NCBI GenBank assembly: GCA_000482145.1
Contig: AUXH01000007.1
Location: 1 to 64,000 of the forward strand
Reading direction: 5' to 3'
DNA length: 64,000 nucleotides
Source of the DNA: Strigomonas culicis
Taxonomy: Eukaryota; Euglenozoa; Kinetoplastea; Trypanosomatida; Trypanosomatidae
In this document: piece by piece, positions 26,602 to 34,870 of the stretch
Layout: every line of letters begins with the position of its first letter
Numbering within the stretch: position 1 is the first letter of the stretch
Program-made: the position numbers and the translations under genes
Notes under the pieces: model-generated
The model's input: only the letters and a program-made list of their open reading frames with translations
Database searches by the model: none
What the model was told of the DNA's origin: nothing

Positions 26602-29600
26602 ATGTCTCAAAAGCTCATCACTGCGGTCATACTGCTTAGTGTTCTGTTCATCCAAACAGCGCTTGCGTATAATGCGTGTGTAGAGGATCAGCGCACGTAC
26701 ACCGTGGGCTCCGGCGAAGGCACGTACGGCGCTGTGACGTTTCCTTCTCTCAATACGGACGGTGCTACGCTCATACTGGAGCTGACCGAAAGTGTGGCGT
26801 CGCCCGCCAACATGGCCATTGTGCAGGGATGGACATACCTCTTTGTGGCCCCTACTCTCTCCGCGACCGCGTCAGCCCAACAGTACCACTTCACGGTGCG
26901 CGCACTGTCCAACGGTGCGGAGGTGTGTCAGGCCACCATCTACTATACCGTTACTGCGAGCGACAGCAGCGCGTCGTCGACGGCCGTCGCGTACCCCTCC
27001 ACGTGCGGCACCACGACGAATGCCACCTACGCCCCGGCCGTTACGTACTTGGGCACGCTGCCGTTTGACGGCACTTCTGTGACGTGCGCCAACAATAACT
27101 ATGAGGTGAAGTTGACGCAGCCGTCCATCGGCTCCGCTTTCCCCTTCGGCGCCTTCACGTACCTGTACGCGGCACCCGCCATGACGGAGGACGCGACGAC
27201 GGTGCTGCCGTACACGGTGTACTGCACAGCCACCGGCGCGGAGGTGTGCTCGAGCTACGTGACCATCACCATTCACGAGGAGTCGCCGGCGTGCGCTAAC
27301 AGCCAGCTGCCGATTGTGGTGCCGCCGGGCAGCACCACGTCCGGCACGTTTGCGCTGGGCAACACGTGCAGCGGCGACGTCACGTGGGCCTTCCGGCAGG
27401 CGGATGCCGCGGGCACGCTGACGATGGGCCCCGGCCTCGCCTACACCTTCGCGGCCCCGGCGAGCGAACAGGACTCCCTGTACACCATCCGGTACTACTG
27501 CGACCAGGCGCCGCTGTGCGACGTGGCGGTGGCCTTCCTCGTGACCGACGCGACGACCACGACCAGCACCACGTCCACCACGGCCACGCCCGACTCGTCC
27601 ACCACGTCCACCTCCACGACGTCGACCACCACCACCACGGCGGCGCCTCTCGAAACATGCGGAACCTCGTTTCTATTTGAGGTCCCCACCGGCCAGAGCC
27701 TCCGCGGCTCGATTAACGTATCGCTGGCGTCCTCGCACCCGAGCTGCCAGGTGGTCACGTACGGTCTTCTGCGCAACGCGTCGATCCTGCAGGGCACGCT
27801 GAGCATCAACCTCATCGGTGACTTTCTCTATCAGGCGCCGTCCACCGAGACGGTGGAGATCGCGATCGCGCAAGTGTCGTGCGTCACCACCCCGGTCTGC
27901 CAGGCCACCGTCACCTTTGTGTCCTACTTCACGGAGACCACCTCAACGCAGGCGCCGGTGACGACGACGAGTACGGCCGTCCCGGTGCAGGCCTGCGCGT
28001 CGGTGTACTACTACACGGCGGTCGCCGGCGTCGCGCTGAGCAGCTCGCTGAACGGCATGCCCGGCCAGGACCCGTGCGCGTTTGGACGCTACTTCTTTGT
28101 CAACACGCTGCCGCAGGCCGGCACGCTCGATTTGCTCCCGAACGGCGATTTCAGCTACATTGCGCCCACCACCGAAGGTCAGTACGACTTCAAGTTTTCC
28201 ATGATGTGCCTCAACAAGGTGTACTGCGTTGGATACGCCTACTTCATGGTCAGCCACGAGGCGACAACGACGAGCTCGCCGGACGAAAGCAATACGTCTA
28301 CCATCACGAACCCACAGATCACGTGTCAAGGGTCCTGCACGACGCAGCCGTGGCTCACGTACCCCAACTACGCGCTGTGGGACAACTCGGCGAGCGCAGG
28401 CTACACCCGGAAGGATGGCAACGCGGTCGACGGCGTGAGCGCGAGCTGGTCAAACCACTCCCTCGTCCTCACCGTCTACTCCCTTATTGGTAACTTGGGC
28501 GTCCGCTTCCCGACCTTTGAGGCCGTCACAAGCTCCTCCGGCACCTACTTCGAGTCCAGCGATTTCGCCTCGACAGTCGCGGTCACCTCTCCTGGCTTTG
28601 AGATGAGCTGCCTGAACGGCCAGGGGCGCGTGGGCATGGGCGAGGATGTGTGGAAGTGGTCCACACTCAACGTGTCCACCGGCACGGGTACGCCGGGCAC
28701 CTACTACGCCCTGGGCTCCTCCTGGTACCAGAAGTTCGGCGGCAAGCACAACAAGTGCGACACCTTTGTCAACTCCTGCCTCTACGCCCCGCTGTTGACC
28801 CCGTCCAACAAGACGGGCTCGGTCGGCAAGTGGTCGATTGACATCAACGACTGCGATGCGACGTGGACCGGTGTCTTTCCACACGCGTCGCTCTCCGACG
28901 TCAAGCGTGCGAACGGCACGTCCGTGTTTGAGTTCGTCGGCGAGAACCAGATCAAGGGCACCCTGCTGTCCGAGGCGGTGCGTGCGAGCTCCTGGGTGGC
29001 CCCGGGACGCTTCCAGTCGGAGTACGAGGCGCACGACATTGTGATCGACATGGAGGAGTTCGTGTACAGCACGAAGGACGACAGCGTCAAATCACTCTTC
29101 TCCGTGGACGTGGAGTTCTTCACGGCGCGCGACGACTCGACGAGCGACCGCACCTTCGGCATCAATCTCCTTGTGTACCCGTACGTCACGAGCTCCATGA
29201 AGTCGAGCTACGCGGCGGACCGCCACTTCGTGGGCTTCAAGTGGGTAGAGCAGGCGTGGGAGGCGCCCAGCAGTGCGCTGTGCCCGACGTGCACTGGCAC
29301 GGGGACGCACTGCTTTGTGGACGGCGACTCGACGGAGGCGTCCTTCACGGGCGACTTCCCCACCGGTAACTGCTCCGACAGCACGGCGCGCGTGGTGCTC
29401 AGCAAGGGCCCGAGCTTTTCCAGCGCGACCTGCGCCAGCAACGACATGCACGTGTACAACACGTCCGGCTTCTCGGCCCCGCGAAGCTGCAAGACCAGCT
29501 ATCAGAACATCACGCTCCGCGGCACGGTGCCGGGCAGCGGCAAGCTCACGGAGGCGCTGTCCCGCCAGTTCTACTACGGCGGTGTGATCCGCCTGCAGCT

Positions 29601-30534
29601 GCTGACGAACGAGGGCATGACGCACGACCTCACCCTTAACATGAGCATGTACGTCTCGCGCCTCTCGCTGAACGCGGCCACCGTGACGGGCGGCCTCAAC
29701 TCCTGCCGCAGCGGCCCCTACTGGCCCGTGCTCGACCCACTGGGCACGTCCCTGCCGGACACGCCACTGGACCTCAGCCTTAGCACGGCCACCTACCTGT
29801 GCGTGGACGACCTCAGCACCACCTTCGGCCCCAGCGACTGGGCGCTCTTCACGGTCAACCTCCCCGGCGTCAGCGCCTCCGACGTGACGCTCAACGAGGT
29901 GTACTGCAAGATCAACGGCACCCGCGTCTACCTGCTGTACCGCAACTCGACCGGCAGCTTCGCGGTGCCGCCGTCCTCGGCGGGCAAGTGGTGGGCGTAC
30001 GAGTACCCATTCCTCGCCTTCCGCGACCTCACCGCGCGGGCGCTCAACAACAACCTGACCGCGAGCGCGCAGATGAGCTCCTCCTCCGTGCTGTCCAACG
30101 TGGTGAGGGCCTTCACGTTCATACCCGGCGCCATTTCCCTAGACGGCGAGGTGGAGGTGACGGTGGAGGCCACCGTGGTGCAGGACGGCGTCACGACGCG
30201 CACGACGTTCCGCCACATGGTGTCGACGGACCCGCAGCTGACCTACCTGAGCCGCGAGGGCCCTGCCGCGGAGACGTCGACCGACACCTCCGCCCTCACA
30301 GAGGGCTTCTACGCCCTCGGCGTCACGGTCGGCATCGTGGCGGTGGTCATCATTGCTGCGGTCTTCTTCATGCTAGCAGACAACAACCGGCCGCTGCCCA
30401 AGTGGGTCCCGCGCGGTAAACTAGTGAAGGAGACGGTGCTGTCCGTGCTGCCGCCCGGCATGCGCAAGAAGAAGCAGGAGAAGCTCGCCACGCACAAGGA
30501 CATGTATGATGCCATGGGATCTGGGAAATACTAG
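26602..30534 (+). CDS. Large type I surface glycoprotein with five Ig/cadherin-like repeats
   Basis: A 1,310-residue protein with a signal peptide (1-22, cleavage after LA), five tandem ~85-90-residue beta repeats (residues 26-550), a mucin-like Thr/Ser tract (315-350) between repeats 3 and 4 and shorter ones near 445-460 and 553-568. A unique Cys-containing ectodomain (~575-1235), one transmembrane helix (1238-1258) and a 52-residue basic tail ending in GSGKY follow. Repeats carry the pattern Cys-x25-30-Cys, GxLxxxPxGxFxYxAP, then two Cys 5-7 apart and a closing strand. The G-L...F-Y-xAP core resembles Ig/cadherin-like repeats common in bacterial surface proteins. Many N-x-S/T sites. Most likely an adhesion or flagellar/cell-surface protein; I know no named orthologue. 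Confidence 0.93.
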   Translation: MSQKLITAVILLSVLFIQTALAYNACVEDQRTYTVGSGEGTYGAVTFPSLNTDGATLILELTESVASPANMAIVQGWTYLFVAPTLSATASAQQYHFTVRALSNGAEVCQATIYYTVTASDSSASSTAVAYPSTCGTTTNATYAPAVTYLGTLPFDGTSVTCANNNYEVKLTQPSIGSAFPFGAFTYLYAAPAMTEDATTVLPYTVYCTATGAEVCSSYVTITIHEESPACANSQLPIVVPPGSTTSGTFALGNTCSGDVTWAFRQADAAGTLTMGPGLAYTFAAPASEQDSLYTIRYYCDQAPLCDVAVAFLVTDATTTTSTTSTTATPDSSTTSTSTTSTTTTTAAPLETCGTSFLFEVPTGQSLRGSINVSLASSHPSCQVVTYGLLRNASILQGTLSINLIGDFLYQAPSTETVEIAIAQVSCVTTPVCQATVTFVSYFTETTSTQAPVTTTSTAVPVQACASVYYYTAVAGVALSSSLNGMPGQDPCAFGRYFFVNTLPQAGTLDLLPNGDFSYIAPTTEGQYDFKFSMMCLNKVYCVGYAYFMVSHEATTTSSPDESNTSTITNPQITCQGSCTTQPWLTYPNYALWDNSASAGYTRKDGNAVDGVSASWSNHSLVLTVYSLIGNLGVRFPTFEAVTSSSGTYFESSDFASTVAVTSPGFEMSCLNGQGRVGMGEDVWKWSTLNVSTGTGTPGTYYALGSSWYQKFGGKHNKCDTFVNSCLYAPLLTPSNKTGSVGKWSIDINDCDATWTGVFPHASLSDVKRANGTSVFEFVGENQIKGTLLSEAVRASSWVAPGRFQSEYEAHDIVIDMEEFVYSTKDDSVKSLFSVDVEFFTARDDSTSDRTFGINLLVYPYVTSSMKSSYAADRHFVGFKWVEQAWEAPSSALCPTCTGTGTHCFVDGDSTEASFTGDFPTGNCSDSTARVVLSKGPSFSSATCASNDMHVYNTSGFSAPRSCKTSYQNITLRGTVPGSGKLTEALSRQFYYGGVIRLQLLTNEGMTHDLTLNMSMYVSRLSLNAATVTGGLNSCRSGPYWPVLDPLGTSLPDTPLDLSLSTATYLCVDDLSTTFGPSDWALFTVNLPGVSASDVTLNEVYCKINGTRVYLLYRNSTGSFAVPPSSAGKWWAYEYPFLAFRDLTARALNNNLTASAQMSSSSVLSNVVRAFTFIPGAISLDGEVEVTVEATVVQDGVTTRTTFRHMVSTDPQLTYLSREGPAAETSTDTSALTEGFYALGVTVGIVAVVIIAAVFFMLADNNRPLPKWVPRGKLVKETVLSVLPPGMRKKKQEKLATHKDMYDAMGSGKY
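26677..28251 (+). repeat. Five tandem four-cysteine beta repeats within the surface glycoprotein
   Basis: Protein-level repeats at nucleotides 26677-26952, 27004-27273, 27292-27543, 27658-27921 and 27994-28251. Repeats 2-5 each have four Cys (residues 135/162/208/216, 231/256/300/306, 353/382/427/433, 465/492/536/542). Repeat 1 keeps only the first and fourth (26 and 109). The shared core is a Gly-x-Leu turn followed by Phe/Tyr-x-Tyr-x-Ala-Pro. Confidence 0.85.
27544..27651 (+). repeat. Thr/Ser-rich mucin-like linker coding tract
   Basis: Codons for residues 315-350 of the surface glycoprotein are almost all Thr or Ser (ACC/ACG/TCC), with a few Asp, Pro and Ala. It is a probable O-glycosylated stalk and a likely site of length variation. 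Confidence 0.85.
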
Positions 30535-31470
30535 AGTGTGTGTGCATCTAAAGGAGATATCACAGGCTGCTCTGTTTGTATGATACGGGATACGCAGCTG
30601 GAAGGAGCAACACCCGAAGCGAAAAAGAAGGCAGCATAGACAAGTATCTGCGCTGGGCAATGCTACCTTTTTTTCCCCCTAATTCTTTCTTGTTCCCCTT
30701 TACACACTAATTCGTTGCGCTCTGTAAACATATAATCTTTTTTTTTCCCCCGTTGAATGCTTGCATGTTTTTGTGTTCAAGAAAAAAAAAAAGAAGAAAA
30801 TGAATCTATTAGCTGCATACAGTTCTTGATTCTCAGAGAGAATGTTCTATTTTTTTTTTTGTGGTCCTTACAAAAGTACATAAGGATACTTCCTGATAAA
30901 GAGATTTAAGAATAATAATGTTAAAAGAAGAAAATGTTGGCTTACTATAATCAATAAAAACAAGACTTTTTCGTTAAAAGAGGAAACAGTGTCTTATCGA
31001 TATTTTCGAGTACCAATTTCGGTAACCGTTTTAATTATCATTTTCAGTTCTGTTCCGATTTTTATATCGTTGTTGTTACCTTTTTTCGTGTGTGTATTTG
31101 TGTGATTTACACCTTTGAATTACTTAGAAATAATTATAGTTTAAAGGAGTAAGTAAGTGTCATTAGTAAGTCCACCATATTGAAAGAATATGGTATTAAT
31201 GTTTTAATCATTGAATGAAAAAGAGCGAAGAACGTTAGGCACACCTTTCACGGTGCTGTTCTCATCCTGGGATGGTGATTTTTCTCTGTTTTAATGATAA
31301 TACTATGCTGTCAAATGTATAAGTGAAAGAGTGTTTCCTTGTATCTTCACAATCTTTCTTCTGCTTCTTTCCCCTCTTCATTTTTTTCTTTCGGAATCAC
31401 CGTTGTGCAAACTGTTTGTTTACTAGTTAGTTTGTTTCATATACATATATATACATGTGTGTATGCAGAA
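30535..31470 (+). other. Long AT-rich intergenic region (0.9 kb) with a perfect hairpin
   Basis: Second longest gene-free stretch. It contains A and T homopolymers, a perfect 8-bp inverted repeat with 5-base loop at 31174-31194, and a long pyrimidine tract (about 31337-31392) with AG at 31425-31426. A further AG lies at 31467-31468. Between them are two out-of-frame ATGs (31455, 31463). No RNA family recognised. Confidence 0.6.
31174..31194. other. Perfect inverted repeat, 8-bp stem and 5-base loop
   Basis: Arms ACCATATT and AATATGGT flank a GAAAG loop. It lies in the 3' flank of the surface glycoprotein gene and could fold in the mRNA. Function unknown, and an AT-rich spacer of this length can produce such a match by chance. 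Confidence 0.6.
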
Positions 31471-32142
31471 ATGCTCACAAAGAGGTTAGCGTGCATTTCT
31501 TCACACCTAAAGCAGCAGTGGTCTTACTGCACGGTGCTGAGGTCTTCGTTGCCTCACGGAGGGCCCATGCGGCATACTACGTGCGCCGCAGCCTTCTGTT
31601 CACACAGTGCTCTTGATAACAAGATGTGCGTTACCGCATCCCCCCACAGGATCGCGCGGCGCTTTGGCTCTTCGGTCACGCGAAGGAAGACAAAGCAGAC
31701 CGACGCTCCACGACCCAAGCCCCCACTCGCAACTGCTTCCGCAGTGAAGGCAAGCGGCGCCAATAAGAGAGCCGCGGCCGTGACAGCGGCCAAAAACCCT
31801 CTGGACACCAGCAGTGCTGACATGGAGGAGGAGGGGGACGAGACCGAGGGGAGCGCGCTCGACCTTGCCGAGCGGGAGATACTAGAGGAGCTGAAGGACG
31901 ATGACGATGTCGAGGGGGAGGAGTTCCTCGACAAGGACGGGAAGGACACGGCCGGTGAGCACGGCGCGGAGGAGGACGAGGATGAAGCAGAGCTAAACGT
32001 GGAAGACGCCGACGATGACGCCCCATCGGCTACAAATGTTACGAAGAACAAAAAAAGAACAGACAAGGAGAAAAAGACACTGAGGACCACGCAGAGGTCG
32101 ATGGCTTCTACACGGAGGAGGATGCGCACAGCAAACACTTGA
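31471..32142 (+). pseudogene. N-terminal half of a frameshifted zinc-ribbon protein gene
   Basis: A frame starting at ATG 31471 (223 residues). The N-terminus is basic and Ser-rich without acids (MLTKRLACISSHLKQQ...), consistent with a mitochondrial presequence, and leads into a long acidic region (residues ~110-190, Glu/Asp runs). At about 32050-32080 the acidic pattern gives way in this frame to an implausible Arg/Thr/Ser-rich tail ending at TGA 32140-32142. The acidic coding pattern continues in the -1 frame, which carries the zinc-ribbon half. I read the two as one gene interrupted by a one-base deficit in an A run (seven As at 32050-32056 or five at 32071-32075), either an assembly/sequencing slip or a genuine lesion. 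Confidence 0.7.
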
Positions 32143-32774
32143 CAGACTGTTTCCCCGAGTATGCGGCGGAATATGACGATAGTAACGAAATGGACGTGAA
32201 GGACATCCTCATTGATAATGCCTCTGTCGTCAAGTGGAACTGCGTGGCGTGCGGCGAGCAGTGGCGCTGTGCCGTCTTCGTGCGCTGCATTCTCAAGAAC
32301 GGCTGCCCGTCCTGCTATGCCAAGAAGCACCCCTCCCTCGCTGCTGTGCGGCCAGACCTTGTGCGGCTGTGGGACGCAGCGGCGAACAGCCCCTTCGACA
32401 CGCCAGACCGTGTGCCCGCGGACAGTCGGATGGCCGCCTCGTGGAAGTGCGCACAGTGCGGAAACAGCTACCGCGCCAAGGTAAAGGACCGCGTGTTGGA
32501 GAAGAACAAGTGTCCGTCTTGCGAATTGATGAATCTCAAATCGGCGAATGACTTGGCGCAGGAGGAGGGTGCACTCCTTCAGGAGTGGCACCCACTGAAG
32601 AATGGGGACCTGTCACTCGACCAAGTGCAGCCCACCGACCAGAAGACGCAGCTGTGGTGGCTGTGCTCCGTGTGTGGCCACGACTGGCAGGCAACCCTTG
32701 CTACTCGGCTTTCGCGGCGAAAAAAAGTGGGCAAGAACTGCCCCGTCTGTCAACGGAAAACAGCCGCCCATTAG
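32019..32774 (+). pseudogene. C-terminal half of the frameshifted gene: triple zinc-ribbon domains
   Basis: This frame opens after TGA 32016-32018 and ends at 32774. Its upstream part (DTEDHAEVDGFYTEEDAH) continues the acidic style of the preceding half. The first ATG in frame is 32190, which would give 194 residues if translated alone. Three copies of a W-x-C-x2-C-G...R...C-P-x-C zinc ribbon follow (first copy Cys at 32241, 32250, 32304, 32313), separated by conserved Trp/His-Pro linkers. The pattern matches the probable zinc-ribbon family (DUF4379, PF14311). In trypanosomatids such proteins often go to the mitochondrion (inference, supported by the presequence in the first half). No catalytic function can be assigned. 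Confidence 0.8.
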
Positions 32775-33129
32775 AGAAGGCTATAGTCTCTCTTTCGCTC
32801 TCTTTCTCTCTCTTTCTCTCTTTTTTTTTTACTTTCTGCCGTCGCTTCTGTATGCATCTAAACAGCACTGCTGCAACGGGCAGATCTCACAGATCAACTT
32901 GTATTGCCTACTCGCGCGCTTCCTTTCCTATTTGTATAGGTACTATGTTATATGTTGTTTTTCTTATTGCTGTTCTCATCTGCTATATGGACCCCCCCCC
33001 GCAGTCCATTTCCTTGTGTTCATGCTTCGTTTCAACAAGGCACCTTTCTTTCTCTACGCTGTTCTTCCCTTTATCTTATTTCCTTTCTTCACCAACATGT
33101 ACAGCAGTATTAGTGTAGCTCGACATGCG
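32775..33129 (+). other. Intergenic region with two strong pyrimidine tracts
   Basis: A CT-rich tract (32786-32831) and a second one (about 33045-33092) with AG at 33101-33102. In-frame ATGs at 33022 and 33097 lie within or before the second tract, so the DTW gene start is placed at 33130. An out-of-frame ATG at 33125 reads ATG CGA TGA and overlaps that start. Confidence 0.6.
32786..32831 (+). promoter_or_regulatory. CT-rich polypyrimidine tract
   Basis: Runs of TCTCTTTC units followed by an 11-T stretch directly downstream of the zinc-ribbon stop codon. In trypanosomatids such tracts guide both trans-splicing of the next gene and polyadenylation of the previous one (established for the group; the use of this one is inferred). 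Confidence 0.6.
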
Positions 33130-34599
33130 ATGAGTGCGGAGGAAATGAATCCATACAGAGCCTCTATTCTTCGTATTCTCGAAGCCGTCGGACTCGAGCG
33201 GTATGGGTGTGACACCGCAGCGATGCCTCCGCGCACCGAGGAGGAAAACAAGCGCATCGCGGAGCATCTGCCCAGCGTGCTTTGTGCGGAGCAGGAGAAG
33301 GAGGAGCGGCTCAAAGGCAAGAACATCCCGTCGCGCACGCGGAAGAAGAAGCTGCCGAACAACATCGCGGACGCGATGGAGGGCTGCGTGGATGTCGCCG
33401 GCTACGGCACGCGGACCATCTACCTCAGCTTCGAGGAGTCCGTGGAATGGAAGGCGTTCCTGCAGAGCCTCCCGGTCGCGGAGCGGCACCGCGCGACGGT
33501 GCGGCGGCGCATCTCCCTCGCCCTGTGGCGCGCGCACTCCAAGCGGGACTGCCTGTGGTGCTGGTTCCCGCAGCGCATGTGCATGTGCGACCGGCTCGAC
33601 CTGTACCGCGCGCGGCTGCCGCGGGACGTGCTGCGCGCCCACGTGGAGGTGACGATGCTGCTGCACGGCGAGGAGCTGATGCGGAGCACCAACTCCGGGC
33701 ACATCGCAGCCTACCTGCTGGGCGCGCCGCTCCGCGTGTGGGGCTTGGAGGGCGATGACGCCTACCTGGAGAGCTTGGGGGGCGTCGCGCTGCAGACAGA
33801 CGCAGCGAGCGGCCAGCCGTACCAGCAGTACAACGTGTCGCTGTACCCCGAAAAAAATGCGCCACTCATTGGGGATTTCATACAGGACGTCGCGAGAGCG
33901 GGGCCGCAGGGCGACGAGGCCCTCTCCTCCCGCATCCACCTGGTGCTCTCCGACAGCACGTGGGGCCAGGCGCTGTCGCTGAACCGCCACATCCCGCGAG
34001 GGGTGCCGCGCGTGGCGCTCGCGATCGACGAGTCGTACGAGCCGCTCTTTGCGGCGCTGCGCAAGCGCACGCGCGAAACGGGCGTGAGCACGCTGGAGGC
34101 GACCACCATGGCGGTGGAGCAGTGCGTGCGCGCGCTCGGCCTCGCAGAGGAGGCGGAGCGCACCTCGGCTGTTGTGACGGGCGCCATGAAGGAGTTCGTG
34201 GACCTGAAGTGTCTACTGAAGTTCGCGGCGGTGCAGTTCACGACGGACCACGAGAAGATCGACGAGCTGGAGGAGAAGCGGGACGTCTTCCGCCGGGCGG
34301 AGTCGGTGGATCGCCTGGCGCGGCTGGGCGAGCGAATACGCGAGGACCCCACCGCCCGTCAGTACCTGCTGCCGCCGGTGACCAACTACTGCTACTGCTG
34401 CGACTGTGTGGTGGGATGGCACCGGATGGCGGAGCATGCCCTCGGCAAGACACACCGGGTGAATTTGGCGAAGAACCCTACGTGCGAGCCATCTGCGCTG
34501 TCCCAGACGCAGGTGGTCGATGATTTTTCGCGACCCATGCGGACGGACCGGGCCCAACAGGCGCCGGCACCTACTGAGAGTGATGGGGATGCGATCTGA
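33130..34599 (+). CDS. DTW-domain protein (tRNA aminocarboxypropyltransferase family) with C-terminal C2H2 finger
   Basis: A 489-residue member of the DTW/TDD family, whose studied members (TapT, DTWD1/2) make 3-(3-amino-3-carboxypropyl)uridine in tRNA using SAM. The Cys cluster Cys141-x2-Cys144...Cys151-x-Cys153 matches the family's CxxC...CxC start. A later RSTNSG segment and the DSTW motif (275-278), followed by an ESYEPLF block, complete the domain. The C-terminus adds a U1/matrin-like C2H2 finger (about residues 418-440, ending H-x5-H) that bacterial members lack and that could bind RNA. A ~135-residue N-terminal extension is basic and charged. The start at 33130 is the first in-frame ATG after the acceptor at 33101-33102. 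Confidence 0.88.
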   Translation: MSAEEMNPYRASILRILEAVGLERYGCDTAAMPPRTEEENKRIAEHLPSVLCAEQEKEERLKGKNIPSRTRKKKLPNNIADAMEGCVDVAGYGTRTIYLSFEESVEWKAFLQSLPVAERHRATVRRRISLALWRAHSKRDCLWCWFPQRMCMCDRLDLYRARLPRDVLRAHVEVTMLLHGEELMRSTNSGHIAAYLLGAPLRVWGLEGDDAYLESLGGVALQTDAASGQPYQQYNVSLYPEKNAPLIGDFIQDVARAGPQGDEALSSRIHLVLSDSTWGQALSLNRHIPRGVPRVALAIDESYEPLFAALRKRTRETGVSTLEATTMAVEQCVRALGLAEEAERTSAVVTGAMKEFVDLKCLLKFAAVQFTTDHEKIDELEEKRDVFRRAESVDRLARLGERIREDPTARQYLLPPVTNYCYCCDCVVGWHRMAEHALGKTHRVNLAKNPTCEPSALSQTQVVDDFSRPMRTDRAQQAPAPTESDGDAI

Positions 34600-34870
34600 C
34601 GCTAATGGATAATAAAGGTGATAATGCTAAATCACCTGTATCTCTTGCACCTAGTAAACACCCACACGAATATCAAATATGACTATATACTTGATGCCGC
34701 AAGGGCTTTTTCCTGTCTTCACAGGTTTTACATCTTTTTTTCTTTCCTTCTACTCTTCTCTCTGTTGTCTACCTTTGCCAAGTTGAAGCAATCCTCTACT
34801 CAATTCTTTTTTTTTTAAATTACTTTCATTTTTATTGCTCTTCCGCTTATTGCACGAACAGCTCGACATC

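Noticed and set aside
32019..32100. Programmed -1 ribosomal frameshift in the zinc-ribbon gene
   Set aside because: In the zero frame the A runs read AAC AAA AAA AGA and GAG AAA AAG. Neither gives a canonical X-XXY-YYZ heptamer with identical X bases, and I see no obvious downstream pseudoknot. A homopolymer length error or a real lesion is simpler.
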